Position numbers and translations under genes: made by a program
Shown here: one piece after another, positions 50,163-60,381 of the stretch
How the letters are laid out: every line of letters starts with the position of its first letter
How positions within the stretch are numbered: position 1 is the first letter of the stretch
Notes under the pieces: model-generated
The model's database searches: none
What the model was told of the DNA's origin: nothing
Seen by the model: only the letters and a program-made list of their open reading frames with translations
NCBI GenBank assembly: GCA_021821945.1
Contig: JAJZTF010000011.1
Location: 37,980-101,979 of the forward strand
Length of the DNA stretch: 64,000 nucleotides
Direction of reading: 5' to 3'
Source of the DNA: Pseudomonadota bacterium
GTDB lineage: Bacteria; Pseudomonadota; Gammaproteobacteria; Burkholderiales; Gallionellaceae

Positions 50163-53100
50163 ATGAGCCCCCACGCCTACACTGAAGACCAACTCGTCGA
50201 GCAGCCCGCCATCGGTTTGTTTGCAACGATGGAGTGGCAGACGGTGTCGGCGCTGGAGGAGACCTTCGGTGCGGACGGCACGTTGGGGCGTGAGACCAAA
50301 GGCGAGGTGGTATTACAGAAGCGATTGCGCGAGGCGCTCACTCAGCTTAATCCAACACTTCCTATAGAGGCGATTCAGGCTGCTATCGATGAGCTGAGCC
50401 ATGACCGCTCTGCCATGAGTCTGGAGGCGGCCAACCGCGAGATCTATCGGCTGCTCAAAGAAGGGATCACGGTATCGGTGCCTGATCGTGAGCATGGTGG
50501 CCAAAAAAGCGAGCGGCTGTGTGTGGTGGATTGGGAACACCCTGAATACAACGACTTTCTGCTGGTGAGCCAATTCAGCATCACAGGTGCGCTCTATACC
50601 TGCCGCCCCGATCTGGTGGGTTTTATCAATGGTCTGCCGTGGGTGGTGATCGAACTCAAGAAGCCGGGCGTGCCGGCGCGCGCTGCCTTCGATGAAAACC
50701 TCACCCACTACAAGCAGCAAATTCCGGCGCTGTTCTGGTACAACGCATTTCTGATCGCCTCCAACGGCACCGATAGCCGCATCGGCTCACTTACCGCTGA
50801 CTGGAACCGATTCTTTGAGTGGAAGCGTATCGAGCGTGAGGATGAGCCGCGCCGCGTGTCGCTGGAGGTGATGTTGCGCGGCACCTGCGATCGCAAGCGG
50901 CTGCTCGATCTGGTGGAGAATTTCACGCTCTTCTCCGAACACAAGGCAGGACTGGTGAAGATCATCGGCCAGAACCACCAGTTCCTCGGTGTTAACAACG
51001 CCATCGCCTCGATGCTGGAGGCGCGCAAACTGGGGCATGGCCGAGGCGGTGTCTTTTGGCAAACCCAGGGAAGCGGCAAAAGCTTTTCCATGGTGTTCTT
51101 CGCGCAAAAAGTGTTGCGCAAGCTGGTTGGAAACTGGACCTTCGCGGTGATCACCGACCGCGTGGAGCTGGACGATCAGATCGCCAAGACCTTCAAAAGC
51201 GTGGGCGCAGTGTCGGAGGCCGAAGGGGATCAATGCCATGCCGCCAGCGGTGCCCATCTGCGCGAGTTGCTGAAGGGCAATCACCGTTATGTTTTCTCAT
51301 TGATTCAGAAATTCCAGACACCGGAAGTGCTCTGTGATCGCTCAGATGTGATCGTACTCACCGATGAGGCACACCGCAGCCAGTACGACACATTGGCGCT
51401 CAATATGCGCGCGGCGCTGCCCAGGGCGATGTTCCTGGCCTTCACCGGAACACCCTTGATTGCGGGTGAAGAGCGGACTAAGGATGTGTTCGGGGATTAC
51501 GTCTCAATCTACGATTTTCAGCAATCCATTGAGGATGGCGCCACCGTGCCGCTGTTCTACGAGAACCGCACGCCCGAGTTGCAGTTGGTCAATCCTGATC
51601 TTAACGAGGATATCTACAACCTGATCGAGGATGCAGAGCTCGATGAGACGCAGGAGTCCAAGCTGGAAAAGGTGCTGGGACGGCAATATCAGCTCATCAC
51701 GCGTGATGATCGCTTGGAGACAGTGGCGCAGGACATCGTGCGCCATTTCCTCGGCCGAGGCTTTGTTGGCAAGGCGATGGTGGTTTCCATCGACAAGGCC
51801 ACTGCACTGCGCATGTACGACAAGGTGAAGCGATACTGGGATGAAGAGACCAAGCTGGTGCAGAAAGAACTGGGTGAACTGGCCATGGTGCCGCGCGGTA
51901 GTGAAACCACACCCGAGCAGGCACGGCGCGATCTGCGCATGGGGGAGTTGAAACAGCGGTTCAACGTGCTCAATACCACTGACATGGCAGTGATTGTATC
52001 GCCAGGGCAGAACGAGATCGCGCAGATGAAATCGCTGGGGCTGGATATCGAACCGCATCGCAAGCGCATGAACGAATCGCAGCCTGGGCTCGATGAAAAG
52101 TTCAAGGACGTGGATGATCCGCTGCGGTTGGTCTTTGTCTGCGCCATGTGGCTCACGGGCTTCGATGCGCCAAGCTGTTCGACCGTCTATCTCGACAAGC
52201 CCATGCGCAATCACACACTGATGCAGACCATCGCACGCGCCAACCGCGTATTTCCCGGCAAGTACAGCGGTGTCATTGTCGATTACGCCAACGTCTTTGC
52301 TTCGCTGGAAAAAGCGCTGGCGATCTATGGCGCAGGCAAGGGCGGCAAAAGCCCAGTCAGAGACAAGCAGCAACTGGCAGAGGAACTGCGCAAGGCTGTG
52401 GCAGATGCAACGGCATTTTGCGCCGCGCACGGGGTCGATCTGGCCAGGTTTGAGAAATTGGCACCAGGCAGCATGGAGCGCTTGCAGTATATCGAGGATG
52501 CAATGAATGCGCTGATTTCTCCCGATCCGCTACGCCGTGATTTCTTCAGCCATCAACGGCTCACAAGCACTTTTTACAACGCTGTAAAACCTGATCCGGT
52601 AGCACTGGAGTTTGCAAACCGGGTGGCGTGTATCGCTACACTAGCCGAAGCCATACGCGCCAGGCTCAATCCCAATCCGCCTGACATCTCCCAGATCATG
52701 GGAGAGATCAACGGCCTTCTGGACGAATCGATTACAGGCCATGAAATCCGCGCAGAAGGTCCTCCACCCCTTGATCTATCCAAGATCAACTTCGAGGCTT
52801 TGGCACAACGCTTCAAACAATCCAAACATAAGAACACGGATCTCGAAATGCTCAAGGCTGCAATCCAGGCACAACTGGAAAAGATGATCCAGCTCAATCG
52901 TACCCGTGCCGATTTTGCCGAGAAATTTGAAGTGCTGATCGAAAGCTACAACGCCGGCAGTCGCAACATCGAAGAATTGTTCGAGGAGCTGCTCAAGTTC
53001 ACCAACAGCCTCACGGAAGAACAGCAGCGCCATGTGCGTGAGAACGTGAGTGAAGAAGAACTGGTCATCTTCGATATCCTAACACGCCCATCCCCGGAAT

Positions 53101-53351
53101 TGACTCCTGATGAGCGTGCTGAAGTGAAGAAGGTGGCCAGAGTTCTGTTAACACGCCTTAAAGAACTACTCGTACTCAATTGGCGACAGAAATCCGCCGC
53201 TCGCTCAAAAATCAAACTGACTATCGAAGATACACTGGACTTAGTCCTACCCAGTCCTTACACGCCAGAGCTATACCAGCAGAAATGCTCTGCGGTATTT
53301 GAGCATGTGTATGAGAATTATCCTGAAAAAAATGTTGGGGTATACCTCTGA
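50163..53351 (+). CDS. hsdR: Type I restriction enzyme R subunit (endonuclease/translocase)
   Basis: A 1062-residue subunit. The PD-(D/E)xK nuclease domain shows RPDLVGFINGLPWVVIELKK (Lys at about 164). The SF2 translocase has Walker A QGSGKS (about 303-308), DEAH (about 401-404), FTGTPL and, in the second RecA domain, ARANRVFPGK. The C-terminal helical region should bind HsdM/S. Separated from hsdS by the AlbA_2 gene and a 220-bp gap with direct repeats, suggesting its own control. No clear ribosome site. Confidence 0.95.
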   Translation: MSPHAYTEDQLVEQPAIGLFATMEWQTVSALEETFGADGTLGRETKGEVVLQKRLREALTQLNPTLPIEAIQAAIDELSHDRSAMSLEAANREIYRLLKEGITVSVPDREHGGQKSERLCVVDWEHPEYNDFLLVSQFSITGALYTCRPDLVGFINGLPWVVIELKKPGVPARAAFDENLTHYKQQIPALFWYNAFLIASNGTDSRIGSLTADWNRFFEWKRIEREDEPRRVSLEVMLRGTCDRKRLLDLVENFTLFSEHKAGLVKIIGQNHQFLGVNNAIASMLEARKLGHGRGGVFWQTQGSGKSFSMVFFAQKVLRKLVGNWTFAVITDRVELDDQIAKTFKSVGAVSEAEGDQCHAASGAHLRELLKGNHRYVFSLIQKFQTPEVLCDRSDVIVLTDEAHRSQYDTLALNMRAALPRAMFLAFTGTPLIAGEERTKDVFGDYVSIYDFQQSIEDGATVPLFYENRTPELQLVNPDLNEDIYNLIEDAELDETQESKLEKVLGRQYQLITRDDRLETVAQDIVRHFLGRGFVGKAMVVSIDKATALRMYDKVKRYWDEETKLVQKELGELAMVPRGSETTPEQARRDLRMGELKQRFNVLNTTDMAVIVSPGQNEIAQMKSLGLDIEPHRKRMNESQPGLDEKFKDVDDPLRLVFVCAMWLTGFDAPSCSTVYLDKPMRNHTLMQTIARANRVFPGKYSGVIVDYANVFASLEKALAIYGAGKGGKSPVRDKQQLAEELRKAVADATAFCAAHGVDLARFEKLAPGSMERLQYIEDAMNALISPDPLRRDFFSHQRLTSTFYNAVKPDPVALEFANRVACIATLAEAIRARLNPNPPDISQIMGEINGLLDESITGHEIRAEGPPPLDLSKINFEALAQRFKQSKHKNTDLEMLKAAIQAQLEKMIQLNRTRADFAEKFEVLIESYNAGSRNIEELFEELLKFTNSLTEEQQRHVRENVSEEELVIFDILTRPSPELTPDERAEVKKVARVLLTRLKELLVLNWRQKSAARSKIKLTIEDTLDLVLPSPYTPELYQQKCSAVFEHVYENYPEKNVGVYL

Positions 53352-53763
53352 CCTAAAGCTTGAAATTGACGTTTTTAGACGCATTCAATTGAGGTAAGTC
53401 TTTCTTGAGTCGACAAGAGCGGATCGGCACTTTTAGGCGGAAGTGATCTGCGCACTTCAGCGACCGCTTTTTTAGTGATTTATCGAGGAAGCGTTGCAAA
53501 TTTCTGCAAGAATAAATCATTGCGCAGAAACTGTTGCGTGTATCTCAGAATAGAACCGCAAGAATTCGATTTGCCGGGTCTTTAAAGAGTTCGACAGAGC
53601 GGGAGCTAGTTATTCGAGGTGCGCAACAATTTTCGTATTACATAACTTGTAGAGAAATGAGAAGGTTTGGATGTGATCAACATCTAAAAGGGATTACTTT
53701 GAATAATAATTAACTGACCTCACTGTATACTTTGGGCTGTGATCATAACTGAGCGAAAAATTT
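53352..53763. other. 412-bp intergenic region after hsdR
   Basis: Holds the hsdR terminator at its left end and three TGCGCA hexamers (53449, 53521, 53620). A TATACT box occurs at about 53726-53731, some 32 bp before the 454-residue gene, without a good -35. No coding frame recognised. Confidence 0.5.
53418..53473 (+). terminator. branched hairpin with T-run after hsdR
   Basis: Outer arms AGCGG/CCGCT (53418-53422 and 53464-53468) enclose an inner stem GAAGTG/CACTTC (53440-53445 and 53453-53458); six T follow. About 65 bp after the hsdR stop. Confidence 0.45.
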
Positions 53764-55128
53764 ATGTCTTTTCCTTCAAAAAAAGAACAGCTACAAAATT
53801 TGTTTGGGGCCCCTTTGGGGGGGAGACAATCTGACGAACAAAAAGGATTCCTCGAATCGGAAAAAGATCTCGCTCAAAGAAAAAAACTCCTTCTTGATGA
53901 AATTGAAAAATTGAAAGTTACGCCATTTTTTTCAATAACCGAATATGAACATAGAAAAACCCTTCTTTCTAATTTGGAAGCTCAACTCGATATTGTTGAG
54001 CGTTCCAAAAACTACCTAATCTCTAATCGCTTTCAAATACATTCTGAATCAATAGAACCAGTTACCCATTCTATTACCGGTGGCTTGAATTATATTCCTT
54101 ATGCGCAGGCTTATACATTTCTTGAGAAACGCATATATGCCACACCCGAAGAGATTGCGGCCTGGGTATATCTGGGACCAAATGAAGGTGGACTTAACGC
54201 TTATGTAGACATTAATAATTCATCAACACCCAAAGTGTTTTATTTTAAAAATTTTGCAGGCAAAGATACCTATCTCTCGCAACTAATGCTTTGCTGGTTC
54301 CTAAGAGAAGACATCGACAGTTTTCAACCAGAAGATCGGTTCATAACAGAAGAACAATTAATTAAACACTGGGAAACAAAACAAGGAATTCAAGTTGCAG
54401 ATTTTATTAGAGCGAAGATTGACGAGAATCGACTCAGCGAGCTTCAGCCAGTAGTCCGTCCATCACAGTTGTCACATGACTTAAACTCTCAGCATCTAAA
54501 AATGTCGTTATTCTCGTGGTCGGAGGTTGAGGATATTAATCGCAGTGACTTTGGACAGGATCCACTGGATATTGGTCGTATAAATGATGGTTATTATCCA
54601 AAAAATATTTATCACCATTTAATTAAATGGCTAAAAGAATTTGCTAATGAAAACTTATCAGTATTAAGGCTTCAGCTACAACGAAAAACGCTATCAAACG
54701 ATCGGAGAGAAAGAATTAATCAAAGTATGAAACAGTTGGAAGCAATTCAACAGTATTACCCAAGTCCGGGCGGAGAAAATCGAGTTGAAAATAAACAAGA
54801 GCGGATAGAAAGATTGTATAAACGCGTTAAAGAGGAAAAAGCAAAGAAAACGAAAAATTTTAATTTAGTTGTATCGAAAGAAGAAGGAATTTCAGTTAGC
54901 CGATTAAAAGAACTTTTAAAAGAACGTAAAGATAAATTGCTAGAGCAACAATCTGCTGTATCGCAAACATCTGAGTTTGTTCGGAGCGCTGTTTCTCGCA
55001 TGCAGGTCGCTCCACACTTCTTCAACCAGGAAGAGTGGAATGCACTTGCGTCGTACAAAGGTCAGGTGGTTTCCGGCGACCCACAAGGCCGCGTTCCGGA
55101 AGATCTGGATGCAGACGACAATTTGTAA
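53764..55128 (+). CDS. AT-rich orphan coding a 454-residue coiled-coil protein
   Basis: No family recognised. Two long charged helical regions, about 25-75 (SEKDLAQRKKLLLDEIEKLK) and 300-410 (QERIERLYKRVKEEKAKKTK, LKELLKERKDKLLEQQ), flank a mixed alpha/beta part (about 105-290) with YATPEEIAAWVYLGPNEGG and ITEEQLIKHWETKQG, which may hold a winged-helix fold. No signal or membrane helix. Codon use is AT-rich, very unlike hsdMSR and the backbone, indicating separate acquisition. Directly downstream of the restriction operon, so a defence or mobile-element role is possible but not shown. Confidence 0.7.
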   Translation: MSFPSKKEQLQNLFGAPLGGRQSDEQKGFLESEKDLAQRKKLLLDEIEKLKVTPFFSITEYEHRKTLLSNLEAQLDIVERSKNYLISNRFQIHSESIEPVTHSITGGLNYIPYAQAYTFLEKRIYATPEEIAAWVYLGPNEGGLNAYVDINNSSTPKVFYFKNFAGKDTYLSQLMLCWFLREDIDSFQPEDRFITEEQLIKHWETKQGIQVADFIRAKIDENRLSELQPVVRPSQLSHDLNSQHLKMSLFSWSEVEDINRSDFGQDPLDIGRINDGYYPKNIYHHLIKWLKEFANENLSVLRLQLQRKTLSNDRRERINQSMKQLEAIQQYYPSPGGENRVENKQERIERLYKRVKEEKAKKTKNFNLVVSKEEGISVSRLKELLKERKDKLLEQQSAVSQTSEFVRSAVSRMQVAPHFFNQEEWNALASYKGQVVSGDPQGRVPEDLDADDNL

Positions 55129-55567
55129 TATTTGACACAACCCAACTCGTAAATTGCGAAATCTGATCACTCGTGATCACCATTTCTGGTATTCGTGAAC
55201 AGACCGATGATTATTCATGATCAGCTTACTGCTCAACATGACCAGCTGCTTAATTGATTCAGCTGACAGCTTACGCCTCATTGCTGCCGGATGACCTGTC
55301 TTTGGTCCAGAGGCAGGTATCTGAGTCGAGCGGTCACTCGCTGCGTTCGAGCGTGTCCGGAATTCCGTGTAAACCGGACGAGGAGATAATAAGCACCTGA
55401 GACTTCTGATAAAGAACGCCAACTGCACTTTTCGCTGCCGGCTTGATCAACAGCGGAAAATGGGAATTGCCGCTGACAAGTGTTGATGCGCGCCGCGAAC
55501 TGCCCATTCTGCGCGAGCTGAAGTATCCAGGGCCAAATGTTCTTAAGTTATTGATGTGTTGAAGGGC
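55129..55567. other. 439-bp region without an intact gene
   Basis: The minus strand is open for 83 codons at 55177-55428 (ending MNNHRSVHEYQKW) and the plus strand for 49 codons at 55413-55562, without a good start, reading SGKWELPLTSVDARRELPIL. Both could be remnants; neither was recognised. No attachment-site copy of the tRNA-Met 3' end was found. Confidence 0.5.
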
Positions 55568-55951
55568 TTAGCAAGATACAGATGGGGATTCGAATTCGCG
55601 CTGAGTCGGTAAATCAGACCGCGCAGTCAACATGCTGCGCTCTATTCGTACTCCCACACGTGCCAGGTCTCCCAGTGCACCCGGTTTCTCGATGCTTATC
55701 ACGACGCGATTGCAAGACCATTCGTGTAGCATTTGCTGTGCAAGATTCTCAGCCAGTGTTTCCAGCAAACGGTATCTGCATGGCTGAAGCCAGGCCGCCA
55801 TCCGTGCTGCAACCTCGATACGAGTGAGCGCGAACAGGAATGGCGTTGTCAGGCGCAAGTCGAAAACAAGAGGTCGAACTGCTTTCCTCTCCCATTCGTG
55901 CACGCCGATCAGTGAGTGCAGCTCAATGCCTGTATATTCTTTAGTGTGCAT
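55568..55951 (-). CDS. folB: dihydroneopterin aldolase-like protein (FolB), shortened
   Basis: A 127-residue FolB homologue: ELHSLIGVHEWERKAVRPLV contains the pterin-binding Glu, RYRLLETLAENLAQQML and ISIEKPGALGDLARVGVRIE carry the conserved helix and Lys. Between FDLRLTTP and AARMAAWL about ten residues are missing compared with usual FolB, including the conserved Tyr region (LSYADI in E. coli). Activity is therefore doubtful. It lies 20 bp after metE on the same strand, linking two folate-related genes. No clear ribosome site. Confidence 0.7.
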   Translation of the reverse strand: MHTKEYTGIELHSLIGVHEWERKAVRPLVFDLRLTTPFLFALTRIEVAARMAAWLQPCRYRLLETLAENLAQQMLHEWSCNRVVISIEKPGALGDLARVGVRIERSMLTARSDLPTQREFESPSVSC

Positions 55952-55971
55952 GCCTACGCGATTCGAAGGGA

Positions 55972-58266
55972 TCAGGGTATCGCAGTTCGCAGCGCATTTG
56001 CCGCTGCGACCATGTTGGTCAATGCGGGAATCACCTCGTTCCACTGACGTGTCTTCAAACCGCAGTCCGGATTGACCCACAGGCGTTCGGCGGGTATACG
56101 TTCGGCGGCCTTTTTCATCAGTTCTATCATGTCCTGCACGGTCGGGATGTTGGGGGAGTGGATGTCATAGACGCCGGGGCCAATCTCGTTCGGATACTTG
56201 AAATGGTCGAATGCATCCAGCAACTCCATGTCGGAACGCGAGGTTTCGATGGTGATGACGTCGGCATCCATCTCGGCGATGGCAGCGATGATGTCGTTAA
56301 ACTCGGAGTAGCACATGTGCGTGTGTATCTGCGTCTCGTCGGCAACACCGTTGGCCGTGATGCGGAACGATTCCACCGCCCAGGTCAGATACCTCTGCCA
56401 CTGTGACTTACGCAGCGGCAGTCCTTCGCGCAACGCAGCCTCATCGATCTGAATCACGCGCACACCGGCCTTTTCCAGATCAAGCACTTCCTCGCGGATG
56501 GCCAGGGCGAGCTGCTTGCAGGATGCTGCGCGCGGCTGGTCGTCGCGCACGAACGACCAGTTGAGAATGGTCACCGGGCCGGTCAACATGCCTTTCATGG
56601 GCTTTGTGGTGAGCGACTGCGCATAGCTAGTCCATTCGACCGTCATCGCCCTGGGGCGGCTAATGTCACCAAACAGAATGGGCGGCTTCACACAGCGTGA
56701 ACCGTAGGATTGTACCCATCCGAATTCGCTGAAGGCATAACCTTCAAGTTGCTCGCCAAAGTACTCCACCATGTCATTGCGCTCGGCTTCACCATGCACA
56801 AACACATCCAGCCCCAGTGCTTCTTGCTCGCGCACGCTGCGCGCAATCTCGGCTTGCATTGCTGTCTTGTAAGCTGCTTCGCCTATCTCGCCCGCCTTGA
56901 ATTGACGACGGGCTAGGCGGATTTCCGCCGTTTGCGGAAAGGAGCCTATGGTGGTGGTCGGGAATTTTGGCAACTTCATCAGCGTAGCTTGTTTGGCTGA
57001 GCGCTGGGAATATGAGCTCTGGCGCAGGCCGAACTGCGCATTGATCTTGCTCAGAGCGCCCTTGACCGACGGGTTGTTGACGCGCGTTGAGTTGCGTCTG
57101 GACTCGGTGGCCAAGCGATTGGTGGCGAGCTCTTCTTTCACGGCCTCGCGGCCCTGATTCAGTGCGGCAGCAAGCACGGCAAGCTCCTTCAGTTTTTGCT
57201 TGGCGAATGCCAGCCAGGACTTGATTTCGCCATCCAGCTTCTGTTCACTGTCCAAATCCACTGGTACGTGCAGCAGTGAACAAGACGGCGCAATCCACAG
57301 GCGATCTCCCAGCTGTTTCGCTAGCGGTTCCAGCCAGGCCAGCGTTTCGTTCAGGTCGGTCTTCCAGATGTTGCGTCCATTGATGACGCCCAGCGACAGT
57401 ACTTTGAATGAGGGCATCAGGTTCAGCAGTGACTGGATGTCGTCGCGTCCGTTGATCGCGTCCACATGCAGCCCCGCAACCGGCAGATTTGCTGCTAAAT
57501 AGGTGTTCTCCAACAGCTGGCCAAAATAAGTGGCTAACAGCAGCTTGATGCGGGAACTCTTCAGGTGGTGGTAGGCGATGTTGAAAGCATGTTGCCATTC
57601 CGCATCGAGTTCTGTGACAAGAATCGGTTCGTCGATCTGCACCCATTCAACGCCATGCGCAGCCAGAGAGTCCAGTAGTTCCGCGTAGACGGGAAGCAAA
57701 CGCGGCAGCAGCGCGAGACGGTCTGATTCGTCCTTGGATTTGCCGATGGCAAGGTAGGTCACTGGGCCGATGATGACCGGCTTGGCTTTCACTCCCTGGG
57801 CGCGTGCTTCCACCAGTTGTCTCAGCAGACGCGAAGCATCCAGCTTGAACTGGGTGTCAGCGGTCAATTCAGGCACGATGTAGTGATAGTTGGTATCGAA
57901 CCATTTGGTCATCTCACCTGCTGCAACTTCGCTACAGAATCCTTGAACACTCTCCGTCGACCGGGCAGAACGACCGCGTGCCACGCGGAAGTAATTGTCC
58001 AGTTCATTGCCCTGAAAATCGCGAACACGCTCCGGCAGGTTGCCCAGAGTGAAGCTCATGTCCAGCACCTGATCGTAGAAGCTGAAATCGCCCACCGGGA
58101 CAAAATCAATACTGGACTGATCTTGCCAGTGGCGCTGGCGAAGCTCAGCGCCCTTGGATTGAAGGGCGTCGAGGGAGGACTGTCCCTTCCAGTAGGATTC
58201 GAGAGCAAATTTCAATTCACGCCTTGCACCGATGCGTGGAAATCCGAGGTTGTGGGTAATTGCCAT
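55972..58266 (-). CDS. metE: cobalamin-independent methionine synthase
   Basis: A 764-residue, full-length MetE that transfers methyl from 5-methyltetrahydropteroyl-polyglutamate to homocysteine. The N-terminal half ([20 protein letters not shown]) and the catalytic C-terminal half ([28 protein letters not shown]) are present; His and Cys of HMCYS and the Cys of DCGLK are the zinc ligands. Divergent from metR, the usual activator arrangement. Confidence 0.97.
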   Translation of the reverse strand: MAITHNLGFPRIGARRELKFALESYWKGQSSLDALQSKGAELRQRHWQDQSSIDFVPVGDFSFYDQVLDMSFTLGNLPERVRDFQGNELDNYFRVARGRSARSTESVQGFCSEVAAGEMTKWFDTNYHYIVPELTADTQFKLDASRLLRQLVEARAQGVKAKPVIIGPVTYLAIGKSKDESDRLALLPRLLPVYAELLDSLAAHGVEWVQIDEPILVTELDAEWQHAFNIAYHHLKSSRIKLLLATYFGQLLENTYLAANLPVAGLHVDAINGRDDIQSLLNLMPSFKVLSLGVINGRNIWKTDLNETLAWLEPLAKQLGDRLWIAPSCSLLHVPVDLDSEQKLDGEIKSWLAFAKQKLKELAVLAAALNQGREAVKEELATNRLATESRRNSTRVNNPSVKGALSKINAQFGLRQSSYSQRSAKQATLMKLPKFPTTTIGSFPQTAEIRLARRQFKAGEIGEAAYKTAMQAEIARSVREQEALGLDVFVHGEAERNDMVEYFGEQLEGYAFSEFGWVQSYGSRCVKPPILFGDISRPRAMTVEWTSYAQSLTTKPMKGMLTGPVTILNWSFVRDDQPRAASCKQLALAIREEVLDLEKAGVRVIQIDEAALREGLPLRKSQWQRYLTWAVESFRITANGVADETQIHTHMCYSEFNDIIAAIAEMDADVITIETSRSDMELLDAFDHFKYPNEIGPGVYDIHSPNIPTVQDMIELMKKAAERIPAERLWVNPDCGLKTRQWNEVIPALTNMVAAANALRTAIP

Positions 58267-58317
58267 GGTTTGAGCCTTGAAAGATGAACAGATGCGCCAT
58301 GGTATGCAATTCGAATG

Positions 58318-58363
58318 ATGAATAAAAATGGTATTATTTCAACAATCAATTAATATTATTCAT
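58318..58363. promoter_or_regulatory. inverted repeat in metE-metR intergenic region
   Basis: ATGAATAA (58318-58325) and TTATTCAT (58356-58363) are exact inverted copies in the 112-bp divergent gap. They resemble half-sites of the TGAA-type sequence used by MetR, but spacing is longer than the known TGAA-N5-TTCA site. Low certainty. Confidence 0.35.
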
Positions 58364-58378
58364 GGATATCTTGTTTTC

Positions 58379-59275
58379 ATGGCGACTCTCGAACGCGTTC
58401 ATCTTGAAATCATCCGTGCCGTCGAACAGAACGGCTCTCTTACGGCTGCCGCGGAAAAGTTGCACCTCACCCAGTCCGCACTCAGCCACACCATGCGTAA
58501 GTTGGAGGATCAACTCGGGTTGGCTATTTGGCATCGGGAAGGACGCAGCCTGCGTCCAACCCAGGCAGGTGAGTATCTGTTGACTGTTGCCGGTCGACTG
58601 CTGCCGCAGATCATTCATGCCGAGGAGCGCCTGAGGCAGTTTGCGCAGGGAGAGCGTGGCAATTTACGCATCGGCATGGAATGTCACCCCTGCTACCAAT
58701 GGCTACTCAAGATTGTGTCTCCATACCTTGCGCAATGGCCGGACGTAGATGTGGATGTGAAGCAGAAATTCCAGTTCGGTGGCATAGGTGCATTGTTCGG
58801 CTATGAGATCGACATGCTGGTAACGCCCGATCCACTCTACAAGCCAGGCCTCACCTTTGAACCCGTGTTCAACTACGAACAGGTACTGGTCGTTGGCCCG
58901 CAGCATCCGCTGCGCGGAGCGGATTACATCCTTCCTACGCAACTGTCGGATGAAACATTGATCACCTACCCGGTCGCCACCGAGCGGCTAGACATTTACA
59001 CCTTGTTCCTGACTCCGGCCGGCATTGCACCAAAGCGCCACAAGATCATCGAAACCACGGACATCATATTGCAGATGGTCTCCAGCGGGCGCGGTGTGAC
59101 TGCGCTGCCGCGCTGGCTGGTGGAAGAGCAATCAGACAAATTCAACGTCGCGCCGGTAAGGCTGGGCAAACAAGGCATGGCTAAGCAAATTTTCTTAGGC
59201 TTCCGCGAGGCTGATGTGAAAATTGATTATCTGCAGGCTTTCGTAGAGCTTGCGCGTTTGAAGCAATCCATCTGA
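58379..59275 (+). CDS. metR: LysR-type transcriptional regulator MetR
   Basis: A 298-residue regulator. The HTH is at residues 18-45 (LTAAAEKLHLTQSALSHTMR), followed by the linker helix and the two-lobe effector domain, which in MetR senses homocysteine. The ATG at 58379 (MATLERVHLEIIR) fits the family; an in-frame ATG at 58328 would add 17 atypical residues. Assignment as MetR rests on sequence and divergence from metE. Confidence 0.92.
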   Translation: MATLERVHLEIIRAVEQNGSLTAAAEKLHLTQSALSHTMRKLEDQLGLAIWHREGRSLRPTQAGEYLLTVAGRLLPQIIHAEERLRQFAQGERGNLRIGMECHPCYQWLLKIVSPYLAQWPDVDVDVKQKFQFGGIGALFGYEIDMLVTPDPLYKPGLTFEPVFNYEQVLVVGPQHPLRGADYILPTQLSDETLITYPVATERLDIYTLFLTPAGIAPKRHKIIETTDIILQMVSSGRGVTALPRWLVEEQSDKFNVAPVRLGKQGMAKQIFLGFREADVKIDYLQAFVELARLKQSI

Positions 59276-59281
59276 GAATTG

Positions 59282-60118
59282 CTATTGCTGCCGATTCTGC
59301 ACGGTTAACGCTTTCGCAAGGTTCGCCACGATACTATCGACCGCATGATCAGAGGCATTATCCAGTTGATGACTTCGCTCCTCCACTCCGATTTTTCGGG
59401 TTAGTCGCGACAAACGGAATTTTGACAGCCCCGTATTGACGTCTTTCCAAATGATGCCTACCGGATTCAAGCGTACCAATTCCGCTTGCAATCTGACCGG
59501 GCGGGTTGTCACATCCAGCGCCCAAAACCCGGCGTAGGCTTCAGTAGTTTCCTCAAACGTTTCCTGAGCCAGGTATCCTCCTGCCGCCGCTCTCGCTGCA
59601 GTCGAGCCTGAATAGGCAATGATTCCCGCAATTGCCAATGTTGATGTGACCTCGAATGTGATATATCCGTTGCGCCATGCCTTCGGAGTCAGGCCATAAT
59701 CGGTTATCCTGAACCGCAACTGCGCGTCAGCTCCTGTTTCTTTTCGCAACAGATCTGCATCGGCCTGAGTGGGGAGGTCGTCGAAATTCTGGTTCAAGAT
59801 TCGATTGACGTCGGGGCTCTCAGGAGGAGTGATAACAGCGATCTTCTTGTTTATCGACAGCCTCTCGTTCATTGTAGTCAAGACATAATGCTGCGCATGC
59901 TCCATGCCACGCGCAATGTCAGGCGAAATCGAGTCCGCTTTCGCATCTGGAGCCAATACGGCCTGAATCCTGTCTTTACTGATCTCGGGAGGCACTTCTG
60001 ACACCAGCAATTTCACAGGCTCGCCACGGTGTGATTGTGCGAAATTGTTCATGTCCGGAAATGTGGCACATCCGCCCAACGCGATTGAGACGATTAAAAT
60101 AAAGCCTGTTATACGCAA
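59282..60118 (-). CDS. hypothetical lipoprotein, 278 residues
   Basis: N terminus MRITGFILIVSIALGGCATF has a lipobox with Cys17. A central domain (ADADLLRKETGADAQLRFRI) is followed by a Gly/Ala-rich hydrophobic segment (STLAIAGIIAYSGSTAARAA) that may be a membrane hairpin. No family recognised. Convergent with metR. Confidence 0.75.
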   Translation of the reverse strand: MRITGFILIVSIALGGCATFPDMNNFAQSHRGEPVKLLVSEVPPEISKDRIQAVLAPDAKADSISPDIARGMEHAQHYVLTTMNERLSINKKIAVITPPESPDVNRILNQNFDDLPTQADADLLRKETGADAQLRFRITDYGLTPKAWRNGYITFEVTSTLAIAGIIAYSGSTAARAAAGGYLAQETFEETTEAYAGFWALDVTTRPVRLQAELVRLNPVGIIWKDVNTGLSKFRLSRLTRKIGVEERSHQLDNASDHAVDSIVANLAKALTVQNRQQ

Positions 60119-60283
60119 GTTTCGCCCCCTTTAAAACACATTGTATTGATTCCCTATATTTGGTATTGCTCAGGGACTGGCAAGTTACCTTGGGCACGTT
60201 CAAGGTTGCAATTTGTTTGCTCATTACTGGCATCCAGAGTCAGATGTTAAACGGCAGGTATGAATCGCCCCGGGTTTTGAGGC

Positions 60284-60310
60284 GGCTCTAATTCCTGAGG
60301 AAATAGAGCC
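60284..60310. repeat. stable hairpin downstream of nrdG
   Basis: GGCTCTA (60284-60290) pairs with TAGAGCC (60304-60310), and inside it TTCC pairs with GGAA around TGA. It is 72 bp after the nrdG stop in the direction of transcription. No T-run. The rest of 60119-60381 shows nothing recognisable. Confidence 0.6.
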
Positions 60311-60381
60311 ATGAAGCAAGCGAATAGATTTGGCGTCACTTGCCTCGTATCAAGATCCTCTGCATCATGAGTTTTGTCCAC

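Noticed and set aside
55177..55428. 83-codon minus-strand frame between the orphan gene and folB
   Set aside because: No recognisable motif and no ribosome site; kept only as a possible remnant in the region note.
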